A DNA stretch of 64,000 nucleotides from Dolomitihabitans soli (GTDB taxonomy: Bacteria > Actinomycetota > Actinomycetes > Streptosporangiales > Streptosporangiaceae): positions 62,001 to 126,000 of the forward strand of contig NZ_JAKNTW010000001.1 in NCBI RefSeq assembly GCF_022213955.1, read 5' to 3'. The first letter of the stretch is position 1. The number at the start of each line of letters is the position of its first letter. Below the pieces are notes generated by a model that ran no database searches, was not told the DNA's origin, and saw only the letters and a list, made by a program, of their open reading frames with translations. The translations under genes were made by a program, and so were the position numbers. Of this stretch, positions 47,456-57,086 are shown piece by piece.

Positions 47456-48419
47456 CCGCGGCGCTCGCCAGGCGGGCGCGGTGTGACTGGGGCGGGCCCA
47501 GGAGTTGGGCGTCGGAGGTGGCGCGCTTGAACGCGAGGTGGGCGTCGTGTTCCCAGGTGATGCCGAGCCCGCCGTGGATCTGGATGTTCTCGCCGGCGGC
47601 GGCGAGGTACGCCTCGGTGCAGTAGGACCCGGCGATCGCGGCCACCACCGGCAGGTCGGCTGGATCCGCGCGGGCCGCCGCGTACGCCGCCGAGCGGGCC
47701 GACTCCACCAGCAGCAGCACGTCGGCGAGCTTGTGCTTGACCGCCTGGAACGACCCGATCGGCCGGCCGAACTGGTGCCGCCGCAGGGCGTGGGCCACGG
47801 CCGACGCGAGACAGCGCGAGGCCCCGCCCACCTGCTCGGCCGCCAGCCCGGCGACGCCCGTGTCGCGCACCATGGCCGCCGCCGCGCCGTCTCCGGCCCG
47901 CCGCGCCGGGACGCCGTCGAAGGTCAGCTCCACCAGCGGACGCGTCCGGTCCAGCGTCACGTACGGCACGCGGCGCGTGGGCACGGCCTCCACCAGGGCG
48001 TCGCCCACGAAGGCCAGCACGATCTCGCCGTCGAGCGCGTGCCCGGCGGTTCCGGTGAGCCGGTCGCCCGTGAGGGTCAGATCGGCGTCGGACGGGAGGA
48101 TCACGGTCGCGGTCGCGGTGCCGGCGGCCAGCGCGGGGAGCAGCCGGGACATCGCGTCCTCATCGCCGCCCGCGACCAGCGCCGACGCCGCGAGCACGAC
48201 GGTCTGGAGGTAGGGCAGGGGTGACAGGGCGCGGCCCAGCTCCTCGCAGACCACGGAGACCTCGGCGAGGCCGCGGCCCGCTCCGCCGTACCGTTCGGGG
48301 ATGGCGAGGCCCGCTATGCCCAGGTCGCCGCAGATGCGCTCCCAGGAGGTGCCGGGGCGGGCGTCGAGAAAGGACCTGACGGTGTCGCGCAGTTCGCGCT
48401 GGTCGTCGCTCAGCCTCAC
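47448..48419 (-). CDS. Small acyl-CoA dehydrogenase (heteromeric FadE-type subunit)
   Basis: A 323-residue acyl-CoA dehydrogenase with [59 protein letters not shown] and [19 protein letters not shown]. It is shorter than the usual 380-400 residues, like the subunits that form alpha2beta2 complexes in mycobacterial steroid degradation. A partner is likely; the dehydrogenase at 33189 shares its presumed operator. GTG at 48419 ([11 protein letters not shown]) matches the family start; there is no ribosome site, so the mRNA may be leaderless. Operator copy 9 is 14 bases upstream. It diverges from proS. Confidence 0.9.
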   Translation of the reverse strand: MRLSDDQRELRDTVRSFLDARPGTSWERICGDLGIAGLAIPERYGGAGRGLAEVSVVCEELGRALSPLPYLQTVVLAASALVAGGDEDAMSRLLPALAAGTATATVILPSDADLTLTGDRLTGTAGHALDGEIVLAFVGDALVEAVPTRRVPYVTLDRTRPLVELTFDGVPARRAGDGAAAAMVRDTGVAGLAAEQVGGASRCLASAVAHALRRHQFGRPIGSFQAVKHKLADVLLLVESARSAAYAAARADPADLPVVAAIAGSYCTEAYLAAAGENIQIHGGLGITWEHDAHLAFKRATSDAQLLGPPQSHRARLASAAGL

Positions 48420-48432
48420 GGGGAGAGCATAG

Positions 48433-48450
48433 ACCAAGCGAGTGCTTGCT
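48433..48450. promoter_or_regulatory. Candidate TetR (KstR2-like) operator, copy 9
   Basis: ACCAAGCGAGTGCTTGCT. Here the dyad is CCAAGC-gagt-GCTTGC, the extended form of the motif with a different centre. It lies 14 bases upstream of the acyl-CoA dehydrogenase start. Confidence 0.6.
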
Positions 48451-48551
48451 CGTCGCGGCGGAATATCCTCTTCGTGCCCGCCGCCGAGCCGATAACCTGT
48501 AAGCCTTCACCGGCCCATGTCAGCGGGCCCGTCAATCCACTGGGAGTAGCC

Positions 48552-50294
48552 GTGCTACTGCGAATGTCGTCGTTGTTTCTTCGCACCCTGCGGGACGACC
48601 CGGCGGACGCGGAAGTGCCGAGCCACAAGCTCCTCGTCCGCGCCGGCTACGTCCGCCGCGTCGCGCCCGGCATCTACTCGTGGCTGCCGCTGGGCAAACT
48701 GGTCCTGGAGAACGTCACCAGGATCGTCCGCGAGGAGATGAACCGGATGGGCGGCCAGGAGGTGCTCTTCCCCGCCCTGCTGCCCCGCGACTACTACGAG
48801 GCGAGCGGCCGCTGGACCGAGTACGGCGACCTGCTGTTCCGCCTCAAGGACCGCAAGGGCGCCGACTACCTCCTCGGGCCCACCCACGAAGAACTGTTCA
48901 CCGACATGGTCAAGGGGGAGTATTCCTCCTACAAGGACTTCCCGGTCACGCTCTACCAGATCCAGACGAAGTACCGTGACGAGGCCAGGCCCCGCGCCGG
49001 GATCCTGCGCGGTCGCGAGTTCGTGATGAAGGACTCCTACTCCTTCGACCTCGACGACGACGGCCTCAAGCGCTCCTACGAGCAGCACCGCGAGGCGTAC
49101 ATCAAGACGTTCGAGCGGCTCGGCATCGACTACCGGATCTGCTTCGCCATGTCCGGCGCGATGGGCGGCTCCGCGTCGGAGGAGTTCCTGGCGCCCGCGC
49201 CGAGCGGCGAGGACACCTTCGTCTCCTGCCACTCCTGCGGCTACGCGGCCAACGCCGAGGCGGTCACCACGCCCGCGCCGCCCGAGGTGACGGGGGAGCG
49301 GCCCCCGCTCCGGGTGCTCGACACGCCTGGCACGCCGACCATCGAGACCCTGGTCGACTTCGTCAACGAGCGGTTCGGCCTCGGCGTGACCGCCGCGCAC
49401 ACGCTCAAGAACGTCGTGCTCAAGGTGCGCACCCCCGGCAGCGACAAGGCCGAGACCCTGGTCGTCGGCGTGCCCGGCGATCGGGAGGTCGACTTCAAGC
49501 GCCTGGAGGGGGCGCTGGCCCCCGGCGTGCCCGAGATCTTCGAGGCGGCCGACTTCGCGAAGCACCCCGGCCTGGTCCGCGGCTACATCGGCCCGCAGGT
49601 GCTCAAGGACCTCGGCATCACCTATCTGGTCGACCCGCGCGTCGTCACCGGCAGCTCCTGGGTCACCGGCGCCAACGAGCCGGGTAAGCACGCCGCCGAC
49701 GTCGTGGCCGGCCGTGACTTCGTCCCCGACGGCACCATCGAGGCCGCCGAGATCCGGGCCGGTGACGAGTGCCCGCGCTGCGGCTCGCCGGTGTCCATCG
49801 ACAGGGGCATCGAGATCGGCCACATCTTCCAGCTCGGCCGCAAGTACGCCGACGCGGCCCAGCTCGACGCCCTCGGTCCCGACGGCAAGCAGATCCGGAT
49901 CACCATGGGCTCGTACGGCATCGGCGTCTCCCGCGCGCTCGCGGTGATCGCCGAGCAGAAGCACGACGAGCTGGGCCTGGTGTGGCCGCGCGAGGTCGCC
50001 CCCGCCGACGTGCACATCGTCGCCACCGGCAAGGACAACCAGATCGAGGTCGCGCTCGACCTCGCCGGCGAGCTTGAGGCCACCGGCCTGCGGGTGCTCG
50101 TCGACGACCGGAAGGGCGTGTCGCCCGGCGTGAAGTTCAAGGACGCCGAGCTGCTCGGCGTGCCCACCATCGTGGTTATCGGCCGTGGCCTCGCCCAGGG
50201 CGTCGCCGAGCTCCGCGACCGGGTGACCGGCGTCAAGGAGGAGATCCCGCTCGCCGAGGCCGCCGCACTCGTCGCCGCCGCCTGCCGTACCTGA
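48552..50294 (+). CDS. proS: Proline--tRNA ligase
   Basis: A 580-residue class II aminoacyl-tRNA synthetase of the bacterial ProS type. It has [20 protein letters not shown], motif 2 around [20 protein letters not shown] and [20 protein letters not shown]. An editing (YbaK-like INS) domain with [18 protein letters not shown] and motif 3 in [12 protein letters not shown] follow, with an anticodon-binding C-terminus. It charges tRNA-Pro in the cytoplasm. GTG at 48552 with GGGAG upstream is preferred; ATG at 48564 is possible. A strong hairpin terminator follows. Confidence 0.97.
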   Translation: MLLRMSSLFLRTLRDDPADAEVPSHKLLVRAGYVRRVAPGIYSWLPLGKLVLENVTRIVREEMNRMGGQEVLFPALLPRDYYEASGRWTEYGDLLFRLKDRKGADYLLGPTHEELFTDMVKGEYSSYKDFPVTLYQIQTKYRDEARPRAGILRGREFVMKDSYSFDLDDDGLKRSYEQHREAYIKTFERLGIDYRICFAMSGAMGGSASEEFLAPAPSGEDTFVSCHSCGYAANAEAVTTPAPPEVTGERPPLRVLDTPGTPTIETLVDFVNERFGLGVTAAHTLKNVVLKVRTPGSDKAETLVVGVPGDREVDFKRLEGALAPGVPEIFEAADFAKHPGLVRGYIGPQVLKDLGITYLVDPRVVTGSSWVTGANEPGKHAADVVAGRDFVPDGTIEAAEIRAGDECPRCGSPVSIDRGIEIGHIFQLGRKYADAAQLDALGPDGKQIRITMGSYGIGVSRALAVIAEQKHDELGLVWPREVAPADVHIVATGKDNQIEVALDLAGELEATGLRVLVDDRKGVSPGVKFKDAELLGVPTIVVIGRGLAQGVAELRDRVTGVKEEIPLAEAAALVAAACRT

Positions 50295-50302
50295 CGAAAC
50301 CG

Positions 50303-50330
50303 GCCCGCCGCCCCGCGAGGGGCGGCGGGC
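50303..50330. terminator. Bidirectional hairpin between proS and tctA
   Basis: GCCCGCCGCCCC (50303-50314) pairs perfectly with GGGGCGGCGGGC (50319-50330) around the tetraloop GCGA. A 12-bp stem in the 41-base convergent gap suits termination from both sides. No long U tract is present, as is usual in actinomycetes. Confidence 0.85.
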
Positions 50331-50335
50331 GCGTT

Positions 50336-51823
50336 CTACTTCTTCGTGCGGCCGCGGCGGAGTACGGCGGGGCCGGCCAGGCAGGCGACCGCGATCAGCA
50401 GGATGACCAGCGAGACCGGGCGGGTGAGGAAGACCGTCGGGTCGCCCTCGCTGAACGCCAGCGCGCGCCGGAACTGCACCTCCATCAGCGGGCCCAGCAC
50501 CGCGCCCAGGATCAGCGGCGCCACCGGATAGCCCGCGCGGCGCAGTACGAAGCCCAGCAGGCCGAACCCGTAGGCGATGAACACGTCGAACACGCTCTGG
50601 GAGATCGAGTAGACGCCCAGCGTGGCGAAGGTCAGGATGGCCGGGGTGAGCACCGCCGCGGGCACGCTGAGCAGCTTCACCCAGAGCCGGATCAGCGGCA
50701 GGTTCAGCACCAGCAGCATCACGTTGCCGATGTAGAGGCTGGCGATCAGCGTCCACACCAGAACGGGCTGCTGGTCGAAGAGCAACGGGCCGGGCTGCAC
50801 GTTGTAGATCTGGAAGGCGATCAGCAGCATGCTCGCCGTGGCCGACGTCGGGATGCCCAGGGTGAGCAGCGGCACCAGCACCCCGGAGAACGCCGCGTTG
50901 TTGGCCGCCTCCGGCCCCGCGACCCCCTCGATGGCGCCCTCGCCGAACTCCTCCTTGTGCTTGGAGAGCCGCTTCTCGACGTTGTAGCTGAGGAAGGTGG
51001 GCAGCTCCGCGCCGCCCGCGGGCAGCGAGCCGATCGGCAGGCCGAACGCGGTGCCGCGCAGCCACGGCTTCCACGACCGGCGCCAGTCCTCGCGGGTCAT
51101 CCCGATCTTTCCGCTGACCGCGACCGTCCCCGGCCCGTCGGTGTGCCGTCCGGCGGCCGTCGAGACGGCCTCGGCCACGGCGAACAGGCCGACCGCGAGG
51201 GCCACCACCGACAACCCGTCGTACAGCTCGGGGATCCCGAAGGCGAGGCGCGGCTGGCCGGTCATCCCGTCGATGCCGACCATGCCGATCGCCAGGCCGA
51301 GGAAGAGGCTGGACAGCCCGCGCACGATCGAGGAGCCCATCAGCGAGGTGACGGTGACGAACGCCAGCACCATGATCGAGAAGTACTCGGCGGGCTGGAT
51401 CAGCTTGGCGATGTTCGACATCGCCGGCGCGAGGAAGGTGATCACCACGGTGGAGATCGTGCCCGCCACGAACGATCCGATCGCCGCCGTGGCCAGAGCC
51501 GCCCCCGCCCGGCCCTTCCTGGCCATCGGGTACCCCTCCAGCGTGGTGGGGATCGAGGCCGTCTCGCCGGGGATGTTGAGCAGGATGGCCGTCGTGGAGC
51601 CGCCGTACATGCCGCCGTAGTAGATGCCGGAGAACATCACGAAGGCGCCGATCGGATCGAACACGAAGGTGAGCGGCAGCAGCAACGCGATCGTGGTCGC
51701 CGGGCCGAGGCCGGGCAGCACGCCGACCAGCGTGCCGAGGGTGACGCCGACGACGGCGAGCAGCAGATTCTGCAGGCTGAGCGCGTGGCCGAACCCGTCG
51801 AGCAGGTTACCGAGGACGTCCAT
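50336..51823 (-). CDS. Tripartite tricarboxylate transporter large permease (TctA family), second set
   Basis: A 495-residue TctA permease with about twelve helices: [55 protein letters not shown] and [15 protein letters not shown]. It is diverged from the 17869 copy. The ATG at 51823 lies one base after the tctB stop. It is the last gene of a four-gene operon (esterase-like, tctC, tctB, tctA). The substrate is unknown; without sugar-acid enzymes alongside, a different carboxylate from the first system is likely. Confidence 0.93.
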   Translation of the reverse strand: MDVLGNLLDGFGHALSLQNLLLAVVGVTLGTLVGVLPGLGPATTIALLLPLTFVFDPIGAFVMFSGIYYGGMYGGSTTAILLNIPGETASIPTTLEGYPMARKGRAGAALATAAIGSFVAGTISTVVITFLAPAMSNIAKLIQPAEYFSIMVLAFVTVTSLMGSSIVRGLSSLFLGLAIGMVGIDGMTGQPRLAFGIPELYDGLSVVALAVGLFAVAEAVSTAAGRHTDGPGTVAVSGKIGMTREDWRRSWKPWLRGTAFGLPIGSLPAGGAELPTFLSYNVEKRLSKHKEEFGEGAIEGVAGPEAANNAAFSGVLVPLLTLGIPTSATASMLLIAFQIYNVQPGPLLFDQQPVLVWTLIASLYIGNVMLLVLNLPLIRLWVKLLSVPAAVLTPAILTFATLGVYSISQSVFDVFIAYGFGLLGFVLRRAGYPVAPLILGAVLGPLMEVQFRRALAFSEGDPTVFLTRPVSLVILLIAVACLAGPAVLRRGRTKK

Positions 51824-51824
51824 C

Positions 51825-52295
51825 TCAGATCGCCAGCCTGATGAGTCCCGGCGGCAGCGCGATGCCGAGGACCCGGTCGAACACGAAGTAGGTCACCAGC
51901 GCCAGCACCAGCGCCACCGCGACGTCGCGCAGCGGCCTGCGGCTGCCCAGGACGCGGGCCACGGCGGCGAAGAAGAGCGTGGTCGCCTGCCAGTAGCCGA
52001 CCGGCGTGAGGATCAGGGCGTAGACCACCAGCGCGCCGACCAGCAGCAGCACCGAGGGCCAGTGCGTCTCCTCGCCGCCTGCCGTGCCCTCCCTGAACGC
52101 CTGCACCACACCGGCCACGGCGACGGCCGCCATGCCTGCCCCGACGAGGAGGGGAAAGGCCCGCGGGCCGACCGCCTGGTACCCGTTCCCCTCCGGGATC
52201 ATGAACGCCTGGGCCAGCACCACCACGGCGGCGACCAGGAATCCGGCGGCCACGATCCGCCGCGACCGGCCAGGGGCGCCCGCTTCTTCGTTCAC
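51825..52295 (-). CDS. Tripartite tricarboxylate transporter small subunit (TctB family), second set
   Basis: A 156-residue membrane protein with four predicted helices ([39 protein letters not shown] and two more). The V-G-P-R-A-F-P motif is typical of TctB. GTG at 52295 overlaps the tctC stop as GTGA. It pairs with the TctA encoded immediately downstream. The open frame extends far upstream, but that part is non-coding shadow of tctC. Confidence 0.88.
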   Translation of the reverse strand: MNEEAGAPGRSRRIVAAGFLVAAVVVLAQAFMIPEGNGYQAVGPRAFPLLVGAGMAAVAVAGVVQAFREGTAGGEETHWPSVLLLVGALVVYALILTPVGYWQATTLFFAAVARVLGSRRPLRDVAVALVLALVTYFVFDRVLGIALPPGLIRLAI

Positions 52296-53287
52296 TCGCC
52301 CAGCCCGAGTTCGCCGAGGATCGTGGTGACCTGCTTGCGCTGTTCGGTCAGGACCTTCCCGAACTCCGCTCCCGGGGTCCAGTCCTCGGTCCAGTTGTTC
52401 TGTTCGAGCAGCTTCTTCCAGCACGATGTCTGGCGCATCCTGTCGACCAGCTTGATGACGTCCTGCTGCTGCTCGGGGGTCAGCCCGGCGGGCGCGAGCA
52501 CCCCGGCCAGCGTCGAGACGGCCTGGTCGGCCAGGCCCAGCTCCTTCATCGTCGGCGCGTCCACGCCGGCGGCCCGCTGGTCGCCGTCCACGGCCAGCAC
52601 CTTGAGCGTGCCGGCCTCGATCTGCGGGCGCAGCTCCGCCACCGTGTCGATGCCGACCGTGGCGGCCCCGCTGAGCAGCAGGTTCATCGACTCGCCGCCG
52701 CCGGCCGTGGGCACGTAGTTGATGTCCTTGGCCGAAATGCCCTGGCTCTTGGCCATCCCCGCCACGGTCATCTGGCCGGGCCCGCCCAGCGACCCGCCGG
52801 TCCACTTGACGCTCCGCGGCTTGCGCTTCATCACGGCGAGCAGCTCGGTGAGCTCGCCGTACGGCGAGGCCTTGGGCACCACGATGGCGCTGGGACCCCT
52901 GCTCAGCCCGGCGATGGGGGTGAGGCTCGTCAGGTCGACGGGGGAGTCGTTGTTGACGATGCCGCCGAGCATGGTGACGCTGTCCATGACCATCAGCTGG
53001 TACGGGTCGCCCTGCTTCTTCGCGAACTGGGCCAGGCCGATCGTGCCGCCCGCCCCGGGGACGTTGGTGACGGTGGCCTCCACGGAGGCGACCTTGCACT
53101 GGCTGAGCGCGTTGGCGACGCCCCTGGCACGGGTGTCCCAGCCGCCGCCGGGACTGCCGGGCGCCATGATCGACAACGCCTTGCTCGGGTAGGCGGCGTC
53201 GGCCGACTCGGCGGCGTCGCCGACGGCGCAGCCGCTCGCGAGCGCGGTCATCGCGACGGTGACGGCGGCGAAATTCATGATCTTCAT
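52292..53287 (-). CDS. Tripartite tricarboxylate transporter substrate-binding lipoprotein (TctC family), second set
   Basis: A 331-residue solute receptor with a short lipoprotein signal peptide, lipobox L-A-S-G-C (Cys20), and the Bug/TctC fold: IMAPGSPGGGWDTRARGVAN, TVTNVPGAGGTIGLAQFAKK and VPTAGGGESMNLLLSGAATV. The ATG at 53287 overlaps the stop of the upstream esterase-like gene as ATGA. The two conserved aspartate-binding loops suggest a carboxylate ligand. It might carry the acid released by the esterase-like enzyme (inference). Confidence 0.9.
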   Translation of the reverse strand: MKIMNFAAVTVAMTALASGCAVGDAAESADAAYPSKALSIMAPGSPGGGWDTRARGVANALSQCKVASVEATVTNVPGAGGTIGLAQFAKKQGDPYQLMVMDSVTMLGGIVNNDSPVDLTSLTPIAGLSRGPSAIVVPKASPYGELTELLAVMKRKPRSVKWTGGSLGGPGQMTVAGMAKSQGISAKDINYVPTAGGGESMNLLLSGAATVGIDTVAELRPQIEAGTLKVLAVDGDQRAAGVDAPTMKELGLADQAVSTLAGVLAPAGLTPEQQQDVIKLVDRMRQTSCWKKLLEQNNWTEDWTPGAEFGKVLTEQRKQVTTILGELGLGE

Positions 53288-54132
53288 GTGAGCTCCCGGG
53301 GGGTGAGAATCGAGGCGAAGAAGTCCTGGACCGGCGCGAGCACCCGCATCGGCTCGTGCGCGACGCCGTCGACCATGTCGAACCTGACCCGGATGCCGTG
53401 CTCCTCGAAGTTGTCGCGGAGGGCCATGAGCCGTTCGATCCGGGTGCTGCCGTGGGCGTCGGCGCCGTCCATCCAGTTCGAGTCCCCGGCGTTGTTGATC
53501 TCCCAGGTCTCGGTGTCCGCAGCGCCCACGACCATCTGGACGGGCACCTCCCGCAACTCCTCCACGCGGGGGGCGCTGCCGAACTCCGCTTCGAATCCCC
53601 GTAGCCCGATCCACCACGGGCTACCGCGATCGATGTACGTTATCCGCCCTGGTGCACCAATTGAAACGCCGAGCAGCCGATCCGGGTGCAGGTAGGCGAA
53701 CCGGTGGGCGAACTGGCCGCCACCGGAGAAGCCGTGCAACAGGAACCTGCCGGTCGCCACGTTGAAGCGCTCTCCCACCTCCTCCACCATGGAAAGCAGC
53801 AACCGGTCGAACCTGATGTCGCCGTAGCGGATGAACTTGAAGTTGTGCAGGTCCGCCGGGTCGCCGATGCCGGCCGGGAAGAGCGGCGCGAGCACCATGC
53901 ACCCGTGCTCCTCGGCCCAGCTCGCGAAGTTGTCCCGGTACTGCGGCCCGCGCCGCCCCGTCCCGTGCTGCAGTACGGCGAGCGGCACCGGGTCCGCCGT
54001 GACCGAATGCGCGGACGGCACATAGAGGCAGTAGGAGAAACGCTGGTCATGGCGCGAGGCGAAGATCGTGGTCGCCCCCGCCGAATAGAACCCGGTGGGG
54101 TGCTTCACTTGCCCACCCTCAACTGACGCCAT
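53284..54132 (-). CDS. Alpha/beta-hydrolase, PHB-depolymerase/feruloyl-esterase-like
   Basis: A 282-residue alpha/beta hydrolase of the esterase/LpqC-type group. The nucleophile elbow is HGFSGGGQFAHR, and the catalytic histidine is probably in VDGVAHEPM. AVLQHGTGRRGPQYRDN holds the oxyanion HG motif. No signal peptide is seen from ATG 54132 (GGAGGA upstream), so the product is probably cytoplasmic. It is first in the operon with tctCBA, each junction overlapping by a few bases. Bases 53628-53662 are AT-rich with rare codons, a milder case of the patches at 3851 and 35505. Confidence 0.85.
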   Translation of the reverse strand: MASVEGGQVKHPTGFYSAGATTIFASRHDQRFSYCLYVPSAHSVTADPVPLAVLQHGTGRRGPQYRDNFASWAEEHGCMVLAPLFPAGIGDPADLHNFKFIRYGDIRFDRLLLSMVEEVGERFNVATGRFLLHGFSGGGQFAHRFAYLHPDRLLGVSIGAPGRITYIDRGSPWWIGLRGFEAEFGSAPRVEELREVPVQMVVGAADTETWEINNAGDSNWMDGADAHGSTRIERLMALRDNFEEHGIRVRFDMVDGVAHEPMRVLAPVQDFFASILTPRELT

Positions 54133-54238
54133 TTGTCCGGTCCTCCAAAGTCGCATGTCAGAGGCACACCTTGGAGAACACGGCGGGCCGTCACAAGAGG
54201 ATTGACGGCAATGCGGTAATCGCCTGCACACTGAGGGG

Positions 54239-55336
54239 ATGACCGTGACGTTGCTGCTCGGGTCGCCGCACGAGCGGTCGGTCCTCCTCCACCAGTCCCC
54301 GCTGGCCGAGCTGTGCGCCTGCCTGCACGCGCTCGACGAGCCGGGGCACCATCCGGGCAGCGCGCGCTGGGTCGCGACGGCCCACAGCGAGGTCGACGAC
54401 ACCCTGCTGGCCCGCGCGGTGACCTGGGCGCCGCTGTGGAGCGCGTTCCGCGCCCGCTACCTGCTGCCCGTGTCGGCCGCCACCAAGGCCACCCTCGACG
54501 CCGAGCTGGCCGGGATCGAGGCGCTGCCCCCGGCCGACTTCGTCGCGATGACCGTGCAGGCGCTGATCGGCAAGAACGACACCGCGCTCGCCGGCCCCGA
54601 CCTGAGCGACGGGGTGATGCACCGCCTCTGGCTGATCTCCTCCAGCAGGCTGGAACTGGGCCTGCGGTTGCGGGAGGACCCGGGCGGTTTCCGGCGGCGG
54701 CTGCTCGACTTCCTCGCGGACTTCTCCGCCGCCGCCTTCGAACGGGAGTGGCCGCAGGTCAAGCCGTTGCTGGAGCACGACGCCGCGCTACGCCGCCGAG
54801 CCCTGCGCCGGCGCGGCCCCCTGGTGCTCGGCGACTTCCCGACGGCCACCACGCACGACGACCCGCCCCGCGTCACCCTCGACAAGCTCTACAACGCCAC
54901 CGCGCGCATCGACGAGCACCGGCCGTGCATCCTGATCCCCACCGTCCACGGCAGGCCGCACTTCGTGGTCAAGCACTTCCCCGGCTATCCCGTCGTGATC
55001 CAGCACGGGATCGAGCACGGGATTCAGCAGGGGGTCGAACACGGCGCCGCCGACGACCCGGTTCCCTCCCTGGAGACCGTACGGCGCCGCCTGGCCGCGC
55101 TCCAGGACCCGACCAGGCTCAAGCTCTGCTACGCAATCCTGCGCAACCCCGTGGCGACGGCCGAGCTGGCCACGCAGCTCGGGATGACCGCGCCGCAGGT
55201 CTCCCGGCACCTGCGCAGGCTGCGGGAGGCCGGGCTGGTCCACTTCCACCGGCGTGGCCCCGTCGTCTACTACCAGCTCGACGCCGAGGCGATCGGCAGG
55301 CTGGGACCGGACCTGCTGTCGGTGCTCTACCGCTGA
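54239..55336 (+). CDS. ArsR-type winged-helix regulator with DUF5937 domain
   Basis: A 365-residue regulator. The N-terminal 260 residues match the DUF5937 type (SPLAELCACLHALDEPGHHP, LYNATARIDEHRPCILIPT) and are followed by a C-terminal ArsR-like winged helix (LQDPTRLKLCYAILRNPVAT, MTAPQVSRHLRRLREAGL). Having the DNA-binding domain at the C-terminus is normal for this family. The ATG at 54239 is used. It is divergent from the esterase-tctCBA operon across about 106 bases, so it is a candidate regulator of that operon. No metal-binding cysteine cluster is seen. Confidence 0.88.
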   Translation: MTVTLLLGSPHERSVLLHQSPLAELCACLHALDEPGHHPGSARWVATAHSEVDDTLLARAVTWAPLWSAFRARYLLPVSAATKATLDAELAGIEALPPADFVAMTVQALIGKNDTALAGPDLSDGVMHRLWLISSSRLELGLRLREDPGGFRRRLLDFLADFSAAAFEREWPQVKPLLEHDAALRRRALRRRGPLVLGDFPTATTHDDPPRVTLDKLYNATARIDEHRPCILIPTVHGRPHFVVKHFPGYPVVIQHGIEHGIQQGVEHGAADDPVPSLETVRRRLAALQDPTRLKLCYAILRNPVATAELATQLGMTAPQVSRHLRRLREAGLVHFHRRGPVVYYQLDAEAIGRLGPDLLSVLYR

Positions 55337-55340
55337 GCGG

Positions 55341-55880
55341 TCACCCTCCGGGAGCCGCCGAGGCGGGGGCGTCGGCCGGGGTCGCCTGGGTCGTCGGGGT
55401 GGCGGGCGCGGGGGACGGGGTGGCGGGCCGCAGGCCGGGCAACGCGGTGATCTCCGGGCGCAGGCCGTACGACCTCGTGACGGACTCCTGCATGGCCAGG
55501 GCGGCGAGCCGGCGCACGGGCCCGTCGTCGACCGCGACCAGCTCCAGGTAGACGGCTGTCACGCCCTCCTCCACGAGGGTGGCCAGGCGCACGGCCTCGG
55601 CGGAGGTGCCGGGCCGCAGCGGCAGCGTGTAGGAGGGCTCGGCCTCGACGGGGGTGCCGCCGCGCCCGTTGATCAGCGTGCGGAGCTGGTCGCGCCGGTT
55701 GCGATGGGCGGCGTGGGCGGCGGTCAGCAGGGACCGCTGCCGCCCCTCGACGCGGGCCGCGCCGAGACTGTAGGCGTAGACGGCGGCGTGCTCGGCGGCC
55801 AGCGCCTTCAGCAATGCCGCCAACAGGGCGTCCCGGGCGCTCACAGTGGTCGTGGCGCTCACAGTGCTCACAGTGCTCAA
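55341..55880 (-). CDS. DUF4439 ferritin-like domain protein
   Basis: A 179-residue protein with a DUF4439 four-helix ferritin-like core (LLKALAAEHAAVYAYSLGAA, AHAAHRNRRDQLRTLI, VEEGVTAVYLELVAVDDGPV) and a proline/alanine-rich C-terminal tail. Conserved acidic and histidine positions resemble ferritin-like metal sites, but function is unknown. TTG at 55880 overlaps the stop of the upstream lipoprotein gene. Several in-frame GTG codons follow inside a repeated GAGCACTGT sequence, so the exact start is uncertain by up to about 14 codons. Paired with the lipoprotein gene it forms a two-gene unit. Confidence 0.82.
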   Translation of the reverse strand: MSTVSTVSATTTVSARDALLAALLKALAAEHAAVYAYSLGAARVEGRQRSLLTAAHAAHRNRRDQLRTLINGRGGTPVEAEPSYTLPLRPGTSAEAVRLATLVEEGVTAVYLELVAVDDGPVRRLAALAMQESVTRSYGLRPEITALPGLRPATPSPAPATPTTQATPADAPASAAPGG

Positions 55881-56380
55881 AGGGGCCTCGACAGGGCTTG
55901 GACGTGCGCGGCCTCGCAGGCGCCGATACTGGCCAGGAGCTGGGCGAGTGGCGGGGAGACCGACTGGAGCTGCTTGGGCCTGGCGGCGGCGGCCTTGCGT
56001 TCGGTGTCGCGCAGCCGGGTGCGCGACACCTTCCCGGGCGAGGCGCCCCCCGAGGGAGCCGGCGACGCGGTCTGTGCGGTGACCGGTGCAGTCGCCGGTG
56101 TGGTGGCGGGCGGGAGCCGGCGCCGGAGCTCCGCCAGATGCACCTTGTGCCGCTCAAGGAACGGGAGAAGGGCGGGCTCGTCGGCCGCGGCCCTCTCGTA
56201 CAGCGCGATGGTCCGCTCCTTGCCGGCGATGACCTGCCGCAGCAGCTCCACCTGCGGATCGGGTGGGGCGGGGGCCACCGGCTCGGGCTCGTTCGCGGCG
56301 CACCCGGCCATCGCGGCGACGGCGGCTCCCATGGCGCCACCGCGGATCAGGGCGCGCCGGGTCAGGCGACGCGGACGCAC
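55877..56380 (-). CDS. Tat-type lipoprotein, probable DUF4439-associated exported protein
   Basis: A 167-residue protein with a twin-arginine signal (RRLTRRALIR), a hydrophobic stretch and a lipobox-like M-A-G-C at Cys27, then a helical domain (VELLRQVIAGKERTIALYER, LPFLERHKVHLAELRRRL) similar in outline to ferritin-like helices. It would be exported folded and lipid-anchored outside the membrane. GTG at 56380 was chosen because GGGAGG sits seven bases upstream and the signal peptide then begins correctly; ATG at 56434 would add 18 residues. It is translationally coupled to the DUF4439 gene. Confidence 0.8.
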   Translation of the reverse strand: MRPRRLTRRALIRGGAMGAAVAAMAGCAANEPEPVAPAPPDPQVELLRQVIAGKERTIALYERAAADEPALLPFLERHKVHLAELRRRLPPATTPATAPVTAQTASPAPSGGASPGKVSRTRLRDTERKAAAARPKQLQSVSPPLAQLLASIGACEAAHVQALSRPL

Positions 56381-56578
56381 GGATGGGCCTCCCGGACAAG
56401 ACGCTGCTGTATCTCTCTGCCGACGCCCTAGCATGGTACGGCCCGCCGCGAGGAGATGGCCGCAGGCGGGCTCGCACGCTGGAGAGTGGCGCTCTTTCCG
56501 TCCCAGGGTGTGGATAGGCTGGTTAACCGCATGGGCGAGGTCCGCCCGATTGAGATCGTGACAAAATAGGAGGTCGGC

Positions 56579-57076
56579 ATGGGAAGAGATTCATCCCGTG
56601 ACCGCCTGATGAAGCTCCTTGATCCCGTGGTCGTGGGTGAGGGGCTCGATCTGGAGGATGTCACGGTCACCCCGGCGGGCAAGCGGCGGGTGCTGCGCGT
56701 CATCGTCGACCGTGACGGTGGTGCGAGCCTCGACGACATCGCCGACGTGAGCAGGGCGATCTCGGCGGCGCTCGACGCCGACGACGTCATGGGCGGCACC
56801 CCGTACATGCTCGAGGTCACCTCTCCGGGCGTGGACCGGCCGCTGACGGAGCCGAGGCACTGGCGCCGCGCGGCGGGCCGCCTGGTCAAGGCCGAACTCG
56901 GTGATGGCACGGAGGCCGAGGGCCGGGTGCTCGTGGCCGACGACTCAGGAGTGGAGCTCGACGTGTCGGGCACACCACGCCGATTTGACTTCAAGGACCT
57001 CACCCGTGGCCGGGTGCAGGTCGAATTTCGCCGGCTAGACGACGCTGACGACGGCGACGACGGCGAAGAGGGCTAA
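56579..57076 (+). CDS. rimP: Ribosome maturation factor RimP
   Basis: A 165-residue RimP with the N-terminal alpha/beta domain ([40 protein letters not shown]) and the SH3-like C-terminal domain after [18 protein letters not shown]. It assists 30S subunit maturation. The ATG at 56579 has a perfect AGGAGGT site. It is first gene of the conserved rimP-nusA-ylxR-infB operon. Confidence 0.96.
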   Translation: MGRDSSRDRLMKLLDPVVVGEGLDLEDVTVTPAGKRRVLRVIVDRDGGASLDDIADVSRAISAALDADDVMGGTPYMLEVTSPGVDRPLTEPRHWRRAAGRLVKAELGDGTEAEGRVLVADDSGVELDVSGTPRRFDFKDLTRGRVQVEFRRLDDADDGDDGEEG

Positions 57077-57086
57077 GGGGGGCCTC

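Noticed and set aside
47242-47625. Open frame encoding tandem TGLTDRAHRPGSQ-like peptides
   Set aside because: It is only the 13-bp array read through. A 13-bp unit gives a 13-residue repeat over 39 bases in any open frame. No ribosome site, and the frame runs into the acyl-CoA dehydrogenase antisense.
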